Shown here: one piece after another, positions 33,431 through 41,719 of the stretch
How positions within the stretch are numbered: the stretch's first letter is position 1
Layout: each line of letters begins with the position of its first letter
Position numbers and translations under genes: made by a program
Assembly (NCBI RefSeq): GCF_015845845.1
Contig: NZ_LDIG01000062.1
Coordinates: 49,331-113,330 of the forward strand
Direction: 5' to 3'
DNA length: 64,000 nt
Source of the DNA: Paenibacillus dendritiformis
Lineage (GTDB): Bacteria; Bacillota; Bacilli; Paenibacillales; Paenibacillaceae
The notes under the pieces: model-generated
The model's input: the letters and a program-made list of their open reading frames with translations, nothing else
Databases searched by the model: none
Told to the model about the DNA's origin: nothing

Positions 33431-35041
33431 TTATTTCTGTTCCCGGCTAATATAGAAAGTGACTCGTTCGCCCTTCTTGATCGGCGCGCCCGCTTCCGGC
33501 TCCTGCTTGAAGATCTGGCCAGCCGGCTGCTCCTCGCTGTTCTCTTTGAAATACTGCCAGCGAAGCCCCGCAGCCTTCACTTCCTGCTCCGCCTCTTCCA
33601 GCGTCAGACCGATGAGGCTCGGCACCTGCACCTGTCCTTCGCCCGGCTCTCCCGCTTCGGCAGGAGGCGTCTCCGTCCCCGGATTCGCCGGATCGGCCGG
33701 CGTTCCCGTGTCTGGCGTCCCAGTACCCGGCGTCGTCGCCCCCGGATCTGTCGTTCCTGGATCGCCCGGTATCGTTCCAGGCTCGGTTGTGTCCGGCTGC
33801 TGTGTATCCGGCTGCGTTGGCGTTCCCGTGTTCGTATCCGGCTGCTGCGATCCTTGGCCGGCACTGCTGCTGCTGTCGGTGTTCGAGCTTGATGAGCCCC
33901 CGTTCGAACTCGAAGAGCCTCCGTCCGAGCTGACGGACGTATTCGGATCGGCAACGGAACCGCTATCGCCGCCATCCGGAACGACAGTGCCATTATCGGC
34001 ATTGTCGCCGCTGCCGCCCGGCTGCTCCGCCGCCGCGTCGTAGCCGGCTTCCTGCCCCGGCTCGGTCACCGCGACCGGTTCATTGTCTTTGGAGAGCGAA
34101 TTGGCCCAGATAACGGCTCCGCCCAGGACAGCGAAAAAGACGCACACGCAGGCAACGATAAGCAGCATTTTGCTTCCGTTGAAGGAAGCGGCTTCCTTGC
34201 GTTCGTAATCATCGTCATCCTCTTCATCGGCCCACTCCTCGTCCGCTTCCGCCTCATCCGGTTCGGATTCGGCTTGAGGCCGCCGGGACGCCGCTTCCTC
34301 CAGCGGAGGAGCAGACGTGAATACGGGCTCGCGGCTGGCTTGCACCGGCACGACCGGCTGCTCCAGAATCTCCCGCAGCCCGACCATGAAGGTGAACAGC
34401 GAGGCATCTCCTGCGTGCACCTTCCTCATCAGCTTCAGAACCAAATCTCTCTGCACATCATTCAAGTCCTTCAATGCGCCGTACAAGCGAGTCTCGACGA
34501 CATCGAATTGCGAAGGGACATGCGGATGAAGCGTGCAGAGCTGATACAGCAGCCGGTACAAGGCGGTGGTGCCGTGCTCCCCTTCCTCGGCCTGGGTCCA
34601 GTAATTCATAATAATCAGTTGATTGTCCGCCGTTATCCACACATTATCAATCGTGACCGGAAAGCGGCTGACCCCTTCCTCCAGCGCTTCCTGAATGCTG
34701 GTCCCCAGCTCGTAGATCATGGACAGCACCTTCTCCGAGCTCAAGACGTGACGCTGCGCATACTTCACTAACGGCATGCCGCTGTACGCCATGAACACCA
34801 CGTAGAAGTCCTGCCCGGACATGCCCGCATTCAGCATATGGAAAAATCGGTTATTGGAAAAATGCGATACATTCCCGAATGCGGTGCGGTATTCCTCCGC
34901 GCGGCCCGATTCCGTATTTTCGACCACATAAATAAAGACATCCCGCTGCAAAGACATATCGACGGCTTCATAGAGAATGCCGCCGCCCAAGTGAAAAATG
35001 ACGGAATTCAGCTGATAACGTTCTGCTATGTAAGTGCTCAT
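33431..35041 (-). CDS. Membrane PASTA protein with a degenerate protein-kinase domain
   Basis: A 536-residue protein with the layout of a PknB/PrkC receptor but an inactive-looking kinase domain. Residues 8-40 (RYQLNSVIFHLGGGILYEAVD) match the kinase N-lobe, yet the VAIK lysine is Tyr38 (VFIYVV). The catalytic-loop region reads PVTIDNVWIT, with Pro and Thr in place of HRD Asp and Lys, and DFG is replaced by NYW (146-148). An acidic linker, a membrane helix (about 291-314), a Ser/Thr/Pro-rich outer stalk of about 150 residues and one C-terminal PASTA domain (about 471-536) follow. PASTA domains bind muropeptides. ATG 35041 follows AAAGGAG. A pseudokinase wall sensor is the likely role. Confidence 0.85.
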   Translation of the reverse strand: MSTYIAERYQLNSVIFHLGGGILYEAVDMSLQRDVFIYVVENTESGRAEEYRTAFGNVSHFSNNRFFHMLNAGMSGQDFYVVFMAYSGMPLVKYAQRHVLSSEKVLSMIYELGTSIQEALEEGVSRFPVTIDNVWITADNQLIIMNYWTQAEEGEHGTTALYRLLYQLCTLHPHVPSQFDVVETRLYGALKDLNDVQRDLVLKLMRKVHAGDASLFTFMVGLREILEQPVVPVQASREPVFTSAPPLEEAASRRPQAESEPDEAEADEEWADEEDDDDYERKEAASFNGSKMLLIVACVCVFFAVLGGAVIWANSLSKDNEPVAVTEPGQEAGYDAAAEQPGGSGDNADNGTVVPDGGDSGSVADPNTSVSSDGGSSSSNGGSSSSNTDSSSSAGQGSQQPDTNTGTPTQPDTQQPDTTEPGTIPGDPGTTDPGATTPGTGTPDTGTPADPANPGTETPPAEAGEPGEGQVQVPSLIGLTLEEAEQEVKAAGLRWQYFKENSEEQPAGQIFKQEPEAGAPIKKGERVTFYISREQK

Positions 35042-35318
35042 ACAGTAACTCCTTTTTCCATGGTAAAGGGCATTATGCCCCCTTGTCATTATGAGGCATC
35101 AGCCGCCTTTTTGCAAAGCTCCCCTACATTAGACGATCCAGTCCGCCGTTCGGTTGCGCTCCCAAGCAAAACTAGCAAGACACAAATAGTATTACGGTCT
35201 TCAGTATAGCATAGTTCCAAAGATATCCGTTACTGAACTGAGTTGTCATTATTTCCCGCATTCTTACTTCCGTTAGCCAGGCCCTTTGTCGATGACGGCT
35301 TTCTTCCATTATAAATAA
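35042..35318. other. Intergenic stretch upstream of the PASTA gene
   Basis: No supported gene; it should hold the leftward promoter of the PASTA gene, though no clear hexamer pair was fixed. Confidence 0.4.
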
Positions 35319-35357
35319 GAGCCGTCCTGCATGCGCTTCAGCATTGCAGGGCGGCTC
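35319..35357 (-). terminator. Terminator after the 53-residue gene
   Basis: GAGCCG-C-CCTGC pairs with GCAGG-A-CGGCTC on the minus strand, then TTATTTAT. Confidence 0.7.
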
Positions 35358-35370
35358 AAGGCTCCGGCTC

Positions 35371-35532
35371 TTAGCCTTGGTTGTCGTCGCCGGTCCGATC
35401 CAGTATGAGATTCGTAACGGACGTCGAGTCGCCGCGTTCAATTTCTTCCGGAGTCGCCTTTTCTTTTAAATTATCCAGCTCCATGCCTGGCGCGAAGCTC
35501 GGCCCGGATTGCTTCTTCTGCTTCTTCGTCAT
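35371..35532 (-). CDS. Short conserved-looking protein (53 aa)
   Basis: A 53-codon frame: MTKKQKKQSGPSFAPGMELD at the start and LILDRTGDDNQG at the end. It is basic at the N-terminus, acidic afterwards, and lacks membrane segments. The ATG at 35532 is about 11 bases after AAAGGA. It lies 57 bases downstream of the carbamate kinase gene and is followed by a good terminator, so it probably shares that transcript. I do not recognise the family. Confidence 0.6.
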   Translation of the reverse strand: MTKKQKKQSGPSFAPGMELDNLKEKATPEEIERGDSTSVTNLILDRTGDDNQG

Positions 35533-35589
35533 CAATGGACATTCCTTTCACCGTAGGCTCTCCCTTATTGTTCCGGTCAAGCCAGATAT

Positions 35590-36543
35590 CTATGTGCCCT
35601 GGCGAGGATAACTCGGCGCTTCGGCGGTCTCCGGAACGAACCGCGTGCCTGCCAGACCGGACAGCGCGAGATCGGCCTGGTCGAGAGCGCAAATGAGCGC
35701 GGTTCCTCCCTGGGCGGCGAAGGACGCGGCAGCCTCCACCTTCGGGCGCATGCTGCCTTCGCTGAAGTGCCCCGCTTCTATATATCGGGCAGCGGCGGTT
35801 GGAGTCAGGGTGGCCAGGGGCCGCTGCTCCGGGCCGCCATAGCCGGCATAGACGTGCTCGACATCGGTCAGAATCAGCAGCACATCGGCCTCTATTTCCC
35901 GGGCCAGCTTGCAGCTGCTGAAATCTTTGTCGATGACGGCCTCAACGCCGGCATAAGCGCCGTCTTCCTGCCGGACAACCGGAATCCCGCCTCCCCCGCA
36001 GGCGATGACAATCTGGTTCAGTTCGAGCAGTCGCCTTACCGCTTCTGCTTCCACAATCGCTTGCGGCCGAGGAGACGGAACGACCCGCCGCCAGCCCCGG
36101 TTCGCATCCGGCTTTAACTGCCAGCCTTTGTCGTGGATAAGCCGCTTCGCTTCCTCCTCCGTGTAGAAGCTGCCGATCGGCTTGCTCGGATTGCGGAAGG
36201 CCGGATCGTCCGCCGCCACCTCCACTCTCGTAATCAAGCTGACGACCGATTGGCCGCGGCCGCCGCTTGCCAGTTCGTTGCGCAATAATTGCTGAATCAT
36301 GAAGCCGATGAATCCCTGGCTCTGGGCCGTGCACACATCGAGGGGCAGCGGCGGCACCTCCGCCTGCGCTTCTTCCTGCTGACGCAGCAGATTGCCGACC
36401 TGCGGTCCATTGCCATGCGTAATGACGATCCGGTGTCCTTGCTCGACCAATCGTGCCAAGACGCAGCAGCTGCGCCGCACGTTCGCCAGTTGATTCGCAT
36501 AGGTGGCCTCCTGCCCCGGCTGCAGAATCGCATTGCCGCCCAA
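35590..36543 (-). CDS. arcC: Carbamate kinase, without a normal start codon
   Basis: Carbamate kinase makes ATP from carbamoyl phosphate, the last step of arginine deiminase or related pathways. The sequence has GGNAILQ, THGNGPQVGN, QQLLRNEL, CGGGGIPV, DKDFSS and EGSMRPKVEAA, all standard. The usual N-terminus (KQLTIVAALGGNA) is encoded upstream, but no ATG, GTG, TTG or CTG exists in that frame before a TGA about 140 bases up. The only start is TTG 36543 inside the conserved ALGGN motif, or a rare ATT near AGAGGAG at about 36600. The gene may be damaged at its 5' end. No arcA or arcB is nearby. Confidence 0.8.
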   Translation of the reverse strand: MGGNAILQPGQEATYANQLANVRRSCCVLARLVEQGHRIVITHGNGPQVGNLLRQQEEAQAEVPPLPLDVCTAQSQGFIGFMIQQLLRNELASGGRGQSVVSLITRVEVAADDPAFRNPSKPIGSFYTEEEAKRLIHDKGWQLKPDANRGWRRVVPSPRPQAIVEAEAVRRLLELNQIVIACGGGGIPVVRQEDGAYAGVEAVIDKDFSSCKLAREIEADVLLILTDVEHVYAGYGGPEQRPLATLTPTAAARYIEAGHFSEGSMRPKVEAAASFAAQGGTALICALDQADLALSGLAGTRFVPETAEAPSYPRQGT

Positions 36544-36702
36544 TGCAGCAACAATGGTAAGCTGCTTGGCGTGTCTATGTACAGTTAGACGAATCCGCTC
36601 CTCTCGTGTTCGATGAATATGATGCTGTACACGATTGCATCAACGCTATTCATAGAATCATAGGACAGATGGCAAATTTTATCAAGATTATGTCCTGTTG
36701 CC

Positions 36703-36733
36703 AAAAAAACCTCTCCCGTCAAACGGGAGAGGG
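36703..36733 (-). terminator. Terminator of SBP copy 1
   Basis: CCTCTCCCG-TTTGA-CGGGAGAGG, then TTTTTTT on the minus strand. Confidence 0.93.
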
Positions 36734-36739
36734 TTCGGA

Positions 36740-38515
36740 TTAATTAATCATCAAGCCATCCACGCCATAAGAGAAGTCGCGGTACGGGCTCATATCCAGT
36801 CCTGTAAAGCGCGCATTGTTGCCCCACATATCCCGGCGCTGATACATAAAGATGTATGGCAGGTCTTCATTGATTTCTTGATACAGCTCTTTGTAGATCG
36901 CTTTGCGCTCCTCGATATCCAGCGTTTTCCCGCCTTTTTCGAACAGCTCATCGACTTTTTTGTTGGAGTAGCCGATTTCGTTCCAAGATCCTCCGGTAAT
37001 GAAGTTATGTTGTGCACCTTGCGGATCCGGTTCAAGGCGCCAAGCCATGAACAGCATATCGAAATCGCCCTTCTTCCGCTTCTCCACGACGGCGTTGAAG
37101 TCCATTTGCTCGGCAACGAATTCGATCCCCAATTCCTTGTAGTTCGCCTGCGCGACCGGAATAATTGCATCATTCACCACATTCGGCGAGGTAGCGGCAA
37201 AGTTGATCGTGAATTTCTCGCCGTCTTTTTCACGAATGCCGTCCGCGCCGACCTTCCAGCCCGCCTCATCGAGCAGTTTCTTCGCCTTTTCGAGATTGAA
37301 TTCGTACTTGTTCACTTCATCGGTATAGGCCCAGGACAGCTTCGATTGCGGCACATTGATGACCTCGGCATAGCCCTGGTATACGGCTTCCACGATTTGC
37401 TCGCGGTCCAGGCCGTACGCCAATGCCTGACGCACCTTCACATCCTGGAACTTGGCCCGGTTATGGTTAAAGGCAATGTAGCCGTAACCATTCGTCGGGA
37501 ACAAGGAGATATCGAGGAAGCCCATCGATTTGAGCAGCTCGAAGTTGTCCAGGTTGGCGGAGATGAAGTCCATATCCGTCTCTCCGGCCTGCAGCAATTG
37601 GGCGTTTGTCTCTTCTGTCGTGAACTTGTAGATCAGCTTCGGGATCTTCGGTGCGCCTTTGAAATAGTGCTCATTGGCGACAAAGGATACCTCCTGGCCA
37701 GCCTGGAATTTATCCAGCTTGTACGGCCCGTTGCCAAGCGGCTTCGTGAACAGGTCGTTCATATAGCTCAAATTGCCTTGCTTGTAATTTTTGCCGTAAT
37801 ATGCTTTGGATAAAATGCCTATCTCGCCGATAGAGGGCTTCGCCAGAGCGCTTGGTTCAATCGTTGTAAACTCAATGGTGAGAGGATCGATTACCTTGAT
37901 GCCTTCAATGGAGGTTGCTTTGCCATCGTAGTATTCTTTGCCGCCTTTGATTTTGGCGTCCCGAATGATGTCCTTCGGACCGTCGTATGACTTGTCATGC
38001 AGGACGGTAATCGTAAAGGCGACATCTTCCGCCGTCAGCGGCGAGCCGTCGCTGAACTTCAGGCCTTCCTTCAGCTTGTACGTGTGGGTCAAATTATCCG
38101 GTGAAACTTCGTATTTCTCCGCCAGCATCGGCGCATACGTCCCGTCCTTCTGCACTTCCAGCATCGCCTTGAACAACGTTCTCATTACATAATTATCGTA
38201 GACCGTTTCCGCGTAAAGCGGATGGAAAATTCCAGCCGGAGCCTGCATGCCGATTATCAGCGTGTCTGTCCGGGCAGTGGCGTTCGCCGGCGATTTGCTT
38301 GGATCGGAAGCCTTGACAATTCCTTCGTTGATAACCCCGTCTTCTTCCGGGTCGGAGGCCTGTTCCCCATTCTCCTTCTTCTCCGACTCATTGCCCTGCT
38401 GCTCTTGAACCGGTTCCTTGGACGGTTCTGCTGCATCGCCGGCACCGCCGCATGCCGAGAGCACCAACGTGAGCGACAGCAGCAAGCATAAAAACATGGC
38501 CCAACTTTTCTTCAC
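36740..38515 (-). CDS. Oligopeptide-type ABC substrate-binding lipoprotein, copy 1
   Basis: A 591-residue SBP_bac_5 (OppA/DppE-like) lipoprotein that captures ligand for an ABC importer. Signal peptide and lipobox LVLSAC lie at residues 16-21. A Glu/Lys-rich linker precedes the binding fold with IFHPLYAE, KYEVSPDNLTHTYKL and FSDGSPLTAEDVAFT. GTG 38515 is preceded by GGGGGAG, identical in position to copy 2. No permease or ATPase genes are adjacent, so it must dock with a transporter encoded elsewhere. It is nearly identical to the next gene except in clusters such as MAWRLEPDPQGAQHNF, which probably line the pocket. Confidence 0.92.
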   Translation of the reverse strand: MKKSWAMFLCLLLSLTLVLSACGGAGDAAEPSKEPVQEQQGNESEKKENGEQASDPEEDGVINEGIVKASDPSKSPANATARTDTLIIGMQAPAGIFHPLYAETVYDNYVMRTLFKAMLEVQKDGTYAPMLAEKYEVSPDNLTHTYKLKEGLKFSDGSPLTAEDVAFTITVLHDKSYDGPKDIIRDAKIKGGKEYYDGKATSIEGIKVIDPLTIEFTTIEPSALAKPSIGEIGILSKAYYGKNYKQGNLSYMNDLFTKPLGNGPYKLDKFQAGQEVSFVANEHYFKGAPKIPKLIYKFTTEETNAQLLQAGETDMDFISANLDNFELLKSMGFLDISLFPTNGYGYIAFNHNRAKFQDVKVRQALAYGLDREQIVEAVYQGYAEVINVPQSKLSWAYTDEVNKYEFNLEKAKKLLDEAGWKVGADGIREKDGEKFTINFAATSPNVVNDAIIPVAQANYKELGIEFVAEQMDFNAVVEKRKKGDFDMLFMAWRLEPDPQGAQHNFITGGSWNEIGYSNKKVDELFEKGGKTLDIEERKAIYKELYQEINEDLPYIFMYQRRDMWGNNARFTGLDMSPYRDFSYGVDGLMIN

Positions 38516-38798
38516 TGCACAACTCCCCCTACATTTTATTATCATTATGTTGACACTAAGCAGTAACGTAGTTCATGGTTTGCCAGCAGGCGGCAAAGCA
38601 AACAAACTTTTCGAACTTTGGTCAAATAATTATGCAGGAATCTCGTTGTTTCTGTCTAAGCCAGGCAGTTACAGAATATAATACTTGCCTATCAACATTT
38701 TGTAAATCCCTAGATTATAAAATATTGTAGTTTTCTGTTAACCGACACATGCTTGATTGTTACGAGACCCATGCGTATGCCTCGGATCTATTCTGTCA
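38516..38798. other. Promoter and leader of SBP copy 1
   Basis: No gene. It holds the copy 1 promoter and a roughly 170-base leader closely similar to that of copy 2, including a GTTTGC...GCAAAC inverted repeat near 38580. Confidence 0.6.
38678..38706 (-). promoter_or_regulatory. Promoter of SBP copy 1
   Basis: Minus strand TTTACA (38706-38701), 17 bases, TATTAT (38683-38678). The same pair and spacing occur before copy 2. Confidence 0.8.
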
Positions 38799-38830
38799 TA
38801 AAAATCCTCTCCCGACAGGACGGGAGAGGG
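38799..38830 (-). terminator. Terminator of SBP copy 2
   Basis: CCTCTCCCG pairs with CGGGAGAGG, then ATTTTTAT; nearly the same sequence as the copy 1 terminator. Confidence 0.9.
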
Positions 38831-38855
38831 TTCGGATCAATGGTATTATATACAA

Positions 38856-40628
38856 TCAATTGATCATTAATGAATCTACGCCGTAAGAGAAATCGCGGTA
38901 GGGACTCATATCGAGCCCTGTAAAGCGGGCATTATTGGCCCACATGTCGCGGCGCTGGTACATATAAATGTATGGCAAATCCTCGTTGAGCTCTTGGTAC
39001 AGTTCCTTGTAAATCTTTTTGCGCTCTTCTATATCCAGCGTTTTTCCGCCTTTTTCGAACAGCTCGTCGACTTTTGGATTAGAGTAACCGATATCGTTCT
39101 GCGATCCGCCAGTAATAAAAGAATTTTGACTCACTTGCGGGTCCGGCCTTAACCCGACGGCCAAGAACAGCATATCGAAATCGCCTTTCTTCTTCTTCTC
39201 TATAACCGCGTTGAAGTCCATTTGCTCGGCGACGAATTCGATGCCCAGTTCCTTGTAGTTCGCTTGCGCGACCGGAATAATCGCGTCATTCACCACGTTT
39301 GGCGAGGTTGCCGCGAAATTGATTATGAATTTCTCGCCGTCTTTTTCACGAATGCCGTCCGCGCCGACCTTCCATCCCGCCTCATCGAGCAGTTTCTTCG
39401 CCTTTTCGAGATTGAATTCGTACTTGTTCACTTCATCGGTATAGGCCCAGGACAGCTTCGATTGTGGCACGTTGATGACCTCGGCGTAGCCCTGGTATAC
39501 AGCATCCACGATTTGCTCGCGGTCCAGACCATACGTCAAGGCCTGCCGTACCTTCTTATCCTGGAACTTCGCCCGATTATGATTGAAGGCGATGTAGCCG
39601 TAACCATTGGTCGGGAAGAGCGTTATATCGAGGAAACTCATTGATTGCAGCAGCTCGAAGTTGTCGAGATTCGCGGAAATGAAATCCATATCCGTCTCTC
39701 CAGCCTGCAGCAGTTGGGCGTTCGTCTCCTCCGTCGTGAATTTGTAGATCAGCTTCGGAATTTTCGGTGCGCCCTTGAAATAGTTCTCATTGGCGACAAA
39801 CGTTACTTCCTGGCCGGCCACGAACTTTTCCAGCTTGTATGGCCCATTGCCAAGCGGCTTCGTGAACAGATCGTTCATATAGCTCAAATCGCCCTGTTTG
39901 TAATTTTGGCCGTAATAGGCCTTAGAGATGATGCCAGCCCCACCTATAGCGGGCTGTGCTAGTGCGCTAGGTTCAATGGTTGTGAATTCAATCGTGAGAG
40001 GATCGATAACCTTGATGCCTTCAATGGAGGTTGCTTTACCATCAAAATACTCCTTGCCGCCCTTGATCTTGGCGTGTCTGATAATGTCTGTGGGGCCGTC
40101 ATACGACTTGTCATGGAGGACGGTTATCGTGAAGGCGACATCTTCCGCGGTCAACGGCGAGCCATCGCTGAACTTCAAGCCTTCCCTCAGCTTGTACTTG
40201 TGGGTGAGATTATCCGGCGAGACTTCATACTTCTCCGCCAGCATCGGGGCATACGTTCCGTCCTTCTGCACTTCCAGCAGTGATTTGAATAATGTGTCGG
40301 CGACGTAAGTATCATAGGTTGTCTCCGCGTACAGCGGGTGGAAGATTCCAGCCGGCGCGGACATGCCGATAATGAGCGTGTCTGTCCGGGCCGTGGCGTT
40401 CGCCGGCGATTTGCTTGGATCGGAAGCCTTGACAATTCCTTCGTTGATAACTCCGGCTTCTTCCGGCTCGGAAGCCGGATCTCCATCCTCCTTCTTCTCC
40501 GCCTCACTGCCCTGTTCCTTTTGAGCCGGTTCCTTGGATGGCTCCGCGGTATCGCCGCCGCTGCATGCCGAGAGCACCAGCGTTAGCGACAACAGCAAGC
40601 ATAAAAACATGACCCAACTTTTCTTCAC
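38856..40628 (-). CDS. Oligopeptide-type ABC substrate-binding lipoprotein, copy 2
   Basis: A 590-residue paralogue of the preceding gene, alignable end to end. Lipobox LVLSAC is at residues 16-21. Most of the mature chain is the same, but differences cluster at residues about 100-118 (AETTYDTYVADTLFKSLL against AETVYDNYVMRTLFKAML) and 485-518 (LAVGLRPDPQVSQNSF). This hints at different ligand preference after duplication. It starts at GTG after GGGGGAG. Promoter, leader and terminator are also duplicated, so each copy can be expressed independently. Confidence 0.92.
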   Translation of the reverse strand: MKKSWVMFLCLLLSLTLVLSACSGGDTAEPSKEPAQKEQGSEAEKKEDGDPASEPEEAGVINEGIVKASDPSKSPANATARTDTLIIGMSAPAGIFHPLYAETTYDTYVADTLFKSLLEVQKDGTYAPMLAEKYEVSPDNLTHKYKLREGLKFSDGSPLTAEDVAFTITVLHDKSYDGPTDIIRHAKIKGGKEYFDGKATSIEGIKVIDPLTIEFTTIEPSALAQPAIGGAGIISKAYYGQNYKQGDLSYMNDLFTKPLGNGPYKLEKFVAGQEVTFVANENYFKGAPKIPKLIYKFTTEETNAQLLQAGETDMDFISANLDNFELLQSMSFLDITLFPTNGYGYIAFNHNRAKFQDKKVRQALTYGLDREQIVDAVYQGYAEVINVPQSKLSWAYTDEVNKYEFNLEKAKKLLDEAGWKVGADGIREKDGEKFIINFAATSPNVVNDAIIPVAQANYKELGIEFVAEQMDFNAVIEKKKKGDFDMLFLAVGLRPDPQVSQNSFITGGSQNDIGYSNPKVDELFEKGGKTLDIEERKKIYKELYQELNEDLPYIYMYQRRDMWANNARFTGLDMSPYRDFSYGVDSLMIN

Positions 40629-40784
40629 TGTACAACTCCCCCTACATTCATAAAATAATTATGTTGACTCTAAGCATTAACGAAATTAATGGTTTGCCGG
40701 CAAACGGCGAACTACTTTTCGAACTTTGGTCAAATAATTATGCAGGATTCTGGTTGTTTCTGCGTAAGCCAGGTAGTTAAAGAT
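40629..40784. other. Leader of SBP copy 2
   Basis: Untranslated leader of about 155 bases, conserved with copy 1; it contains the palindrome GTTTGCCGGCAAAC near 40692. No open frame. Confidence 0.6.
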
Positions 40785-40813
40785 ATAATACTTGCCTATG
40801 AACGTTTTGTAAA
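40785..40813 (-). promoter_or_regulatory. Promoter of SBP copy 2
   Basis: Minus strand TTTACA (40813-40808), 17 bases, TATTAT (40790-40785). Confidence 0.8.
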
Positions 40814-40881
40814 TCCCCAGTTTAAAATTTTTGTTGCCTCCTGTTGTCTCATAGCAAAAGAGCGATTTGCGGCATGGAATG

Positions 40882-40909
40882 AAAAAAACCTCCCCGTTAC
40901 CCGGAGAGG
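40882..40909 (-). terminator. Terminator of the fabZ-like pseudogene
   Basis: CCTCTCCG pairs with CGGGGAGG (one G-T pair) and TTTTTTT follows. Confidence 0.85.
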
Positions 40910-40967
40910 GATGCATAAATATTCAACCACAAAATGGTTGTTATAGTAAAATTTATAATAAAATTTC

Positions 40968-41391
40968 TTACGTATCACTTTCCGCATATACCATAATCTC
41001 ATCCACTTTCACAATCACTTTACCGTTGACCGAAGCCTGGCCGCTGCCTACGACAAAGCCCCGCCTTGCCTTAATAAGCGTGTACTCGAGCTCCAGGCAG
41101 TCCCCCGGTAAGGCATGACCGCAGAATTCCGCTCCTTTGATGGACGACAGAAAGCCAAGATTGCCGCCATGTCCCATCGCCGCCAACGCGCCCAATTGGG
41201 CCAAGGCTTCGACGATCATCGTATGCGGCATCGTCCGTTCCGACCCTTCACCGGCGAAATACCATTCCGTTCCAGCGACCTTTTTTGTCCTTCGCCCACT
41301 GCCCTTCTTGAATGTCGGTAATGCAATCCACCATCAGGAACGGATACCGGTGCGGCAGCCGATTCGTTATTGCTTTGCGCTTCTCTATCAT
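40968..41391 (-). pseudogene. fabZ: FabZ-like (3R)-hydroxyacyl-ACP dehydratase, frameshifted
   Basis: The first frame reads MIEKRKAITNRLPHRYPFLM, the FabZ N-terminus with its catalytic His in LPHRYPF. It continues to QWAKDKK and then goes out of frame at the A6 run at 41281-41286. The next frame reads VAGTEWYFAGEGSERTMPHT and continues with MIVEALAQLGALAAM, containing the catalytic Glu, to the end. Removing one A from the run restores a protein of about 140 residues, a normal FabZ length. It is either a natural frameshift or a homopolymer sequencing error. Ribosome site AGGGG is weak. Confidence 0.75.
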
Positions 41392-41456
41392 TTTCTGCCC
41401 CTGCTTTCTATCATTTTGTGCGAAAAATCCGGTTGTTCCCCAGCCCCAATTCCAGT

Positions 41457-41629
41457 TCATTTCCATAGGCGCTCCACTTCCGCAAGATTCTCGCCGCGGA
41501 AGGTGCAGCGGTAGATGTCAGGCATGCTCGTATCCTTCCAGAAATCATAGCCGTACCCGGAATCAAAAGTCAACGTGATTTCGCAGTTGACACGCCAACA
41601 TAAAACAATTCGCTGCCTCAGCGCCATTT
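41457..41629 (-). CDS. Doubtful small frame or gene remnant
   Basis: An open frame from about MALRQRIVLCWRVNCEITLT to LAEVERLWK. The second half (FDSGYGYDFWKDTSMPDIY) has protein-like composition, but no family was recognised and the ribosome site is poor. It may be a fragment of a lost gene upstream of the fabZ-like sequence. Confidence 0.25.
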
Positions 41630-41666
41630 CCCTGCTTTTCTGCATTATGCAAGAAAGTCCCGAGCA

Positions 41667-41694
41667 CAAAAAGGCCTCCGTAGAGGCCCTTTTC
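41667..41694 (-). terminator. Terminator of the alpha/beta hydrolase gene
   Basis: GGGCCTC-TAC-GGAGGCC-type stem on the minus strand followed by TTTTT. Confidence 0.82.
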
Positions 41695-41719
41695 CGCATA
41701 GTTCAAAAAAACACGATCG

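Noticed and set aside
41275..41292. Programmed -1 frameshift at A AAA AAG in the fabZ-like gene
   Set aside because: The heptamer resembles a slippery site, but the downstream frame needs a +1 (or -2) shift, so a one-base insertion is simpler.
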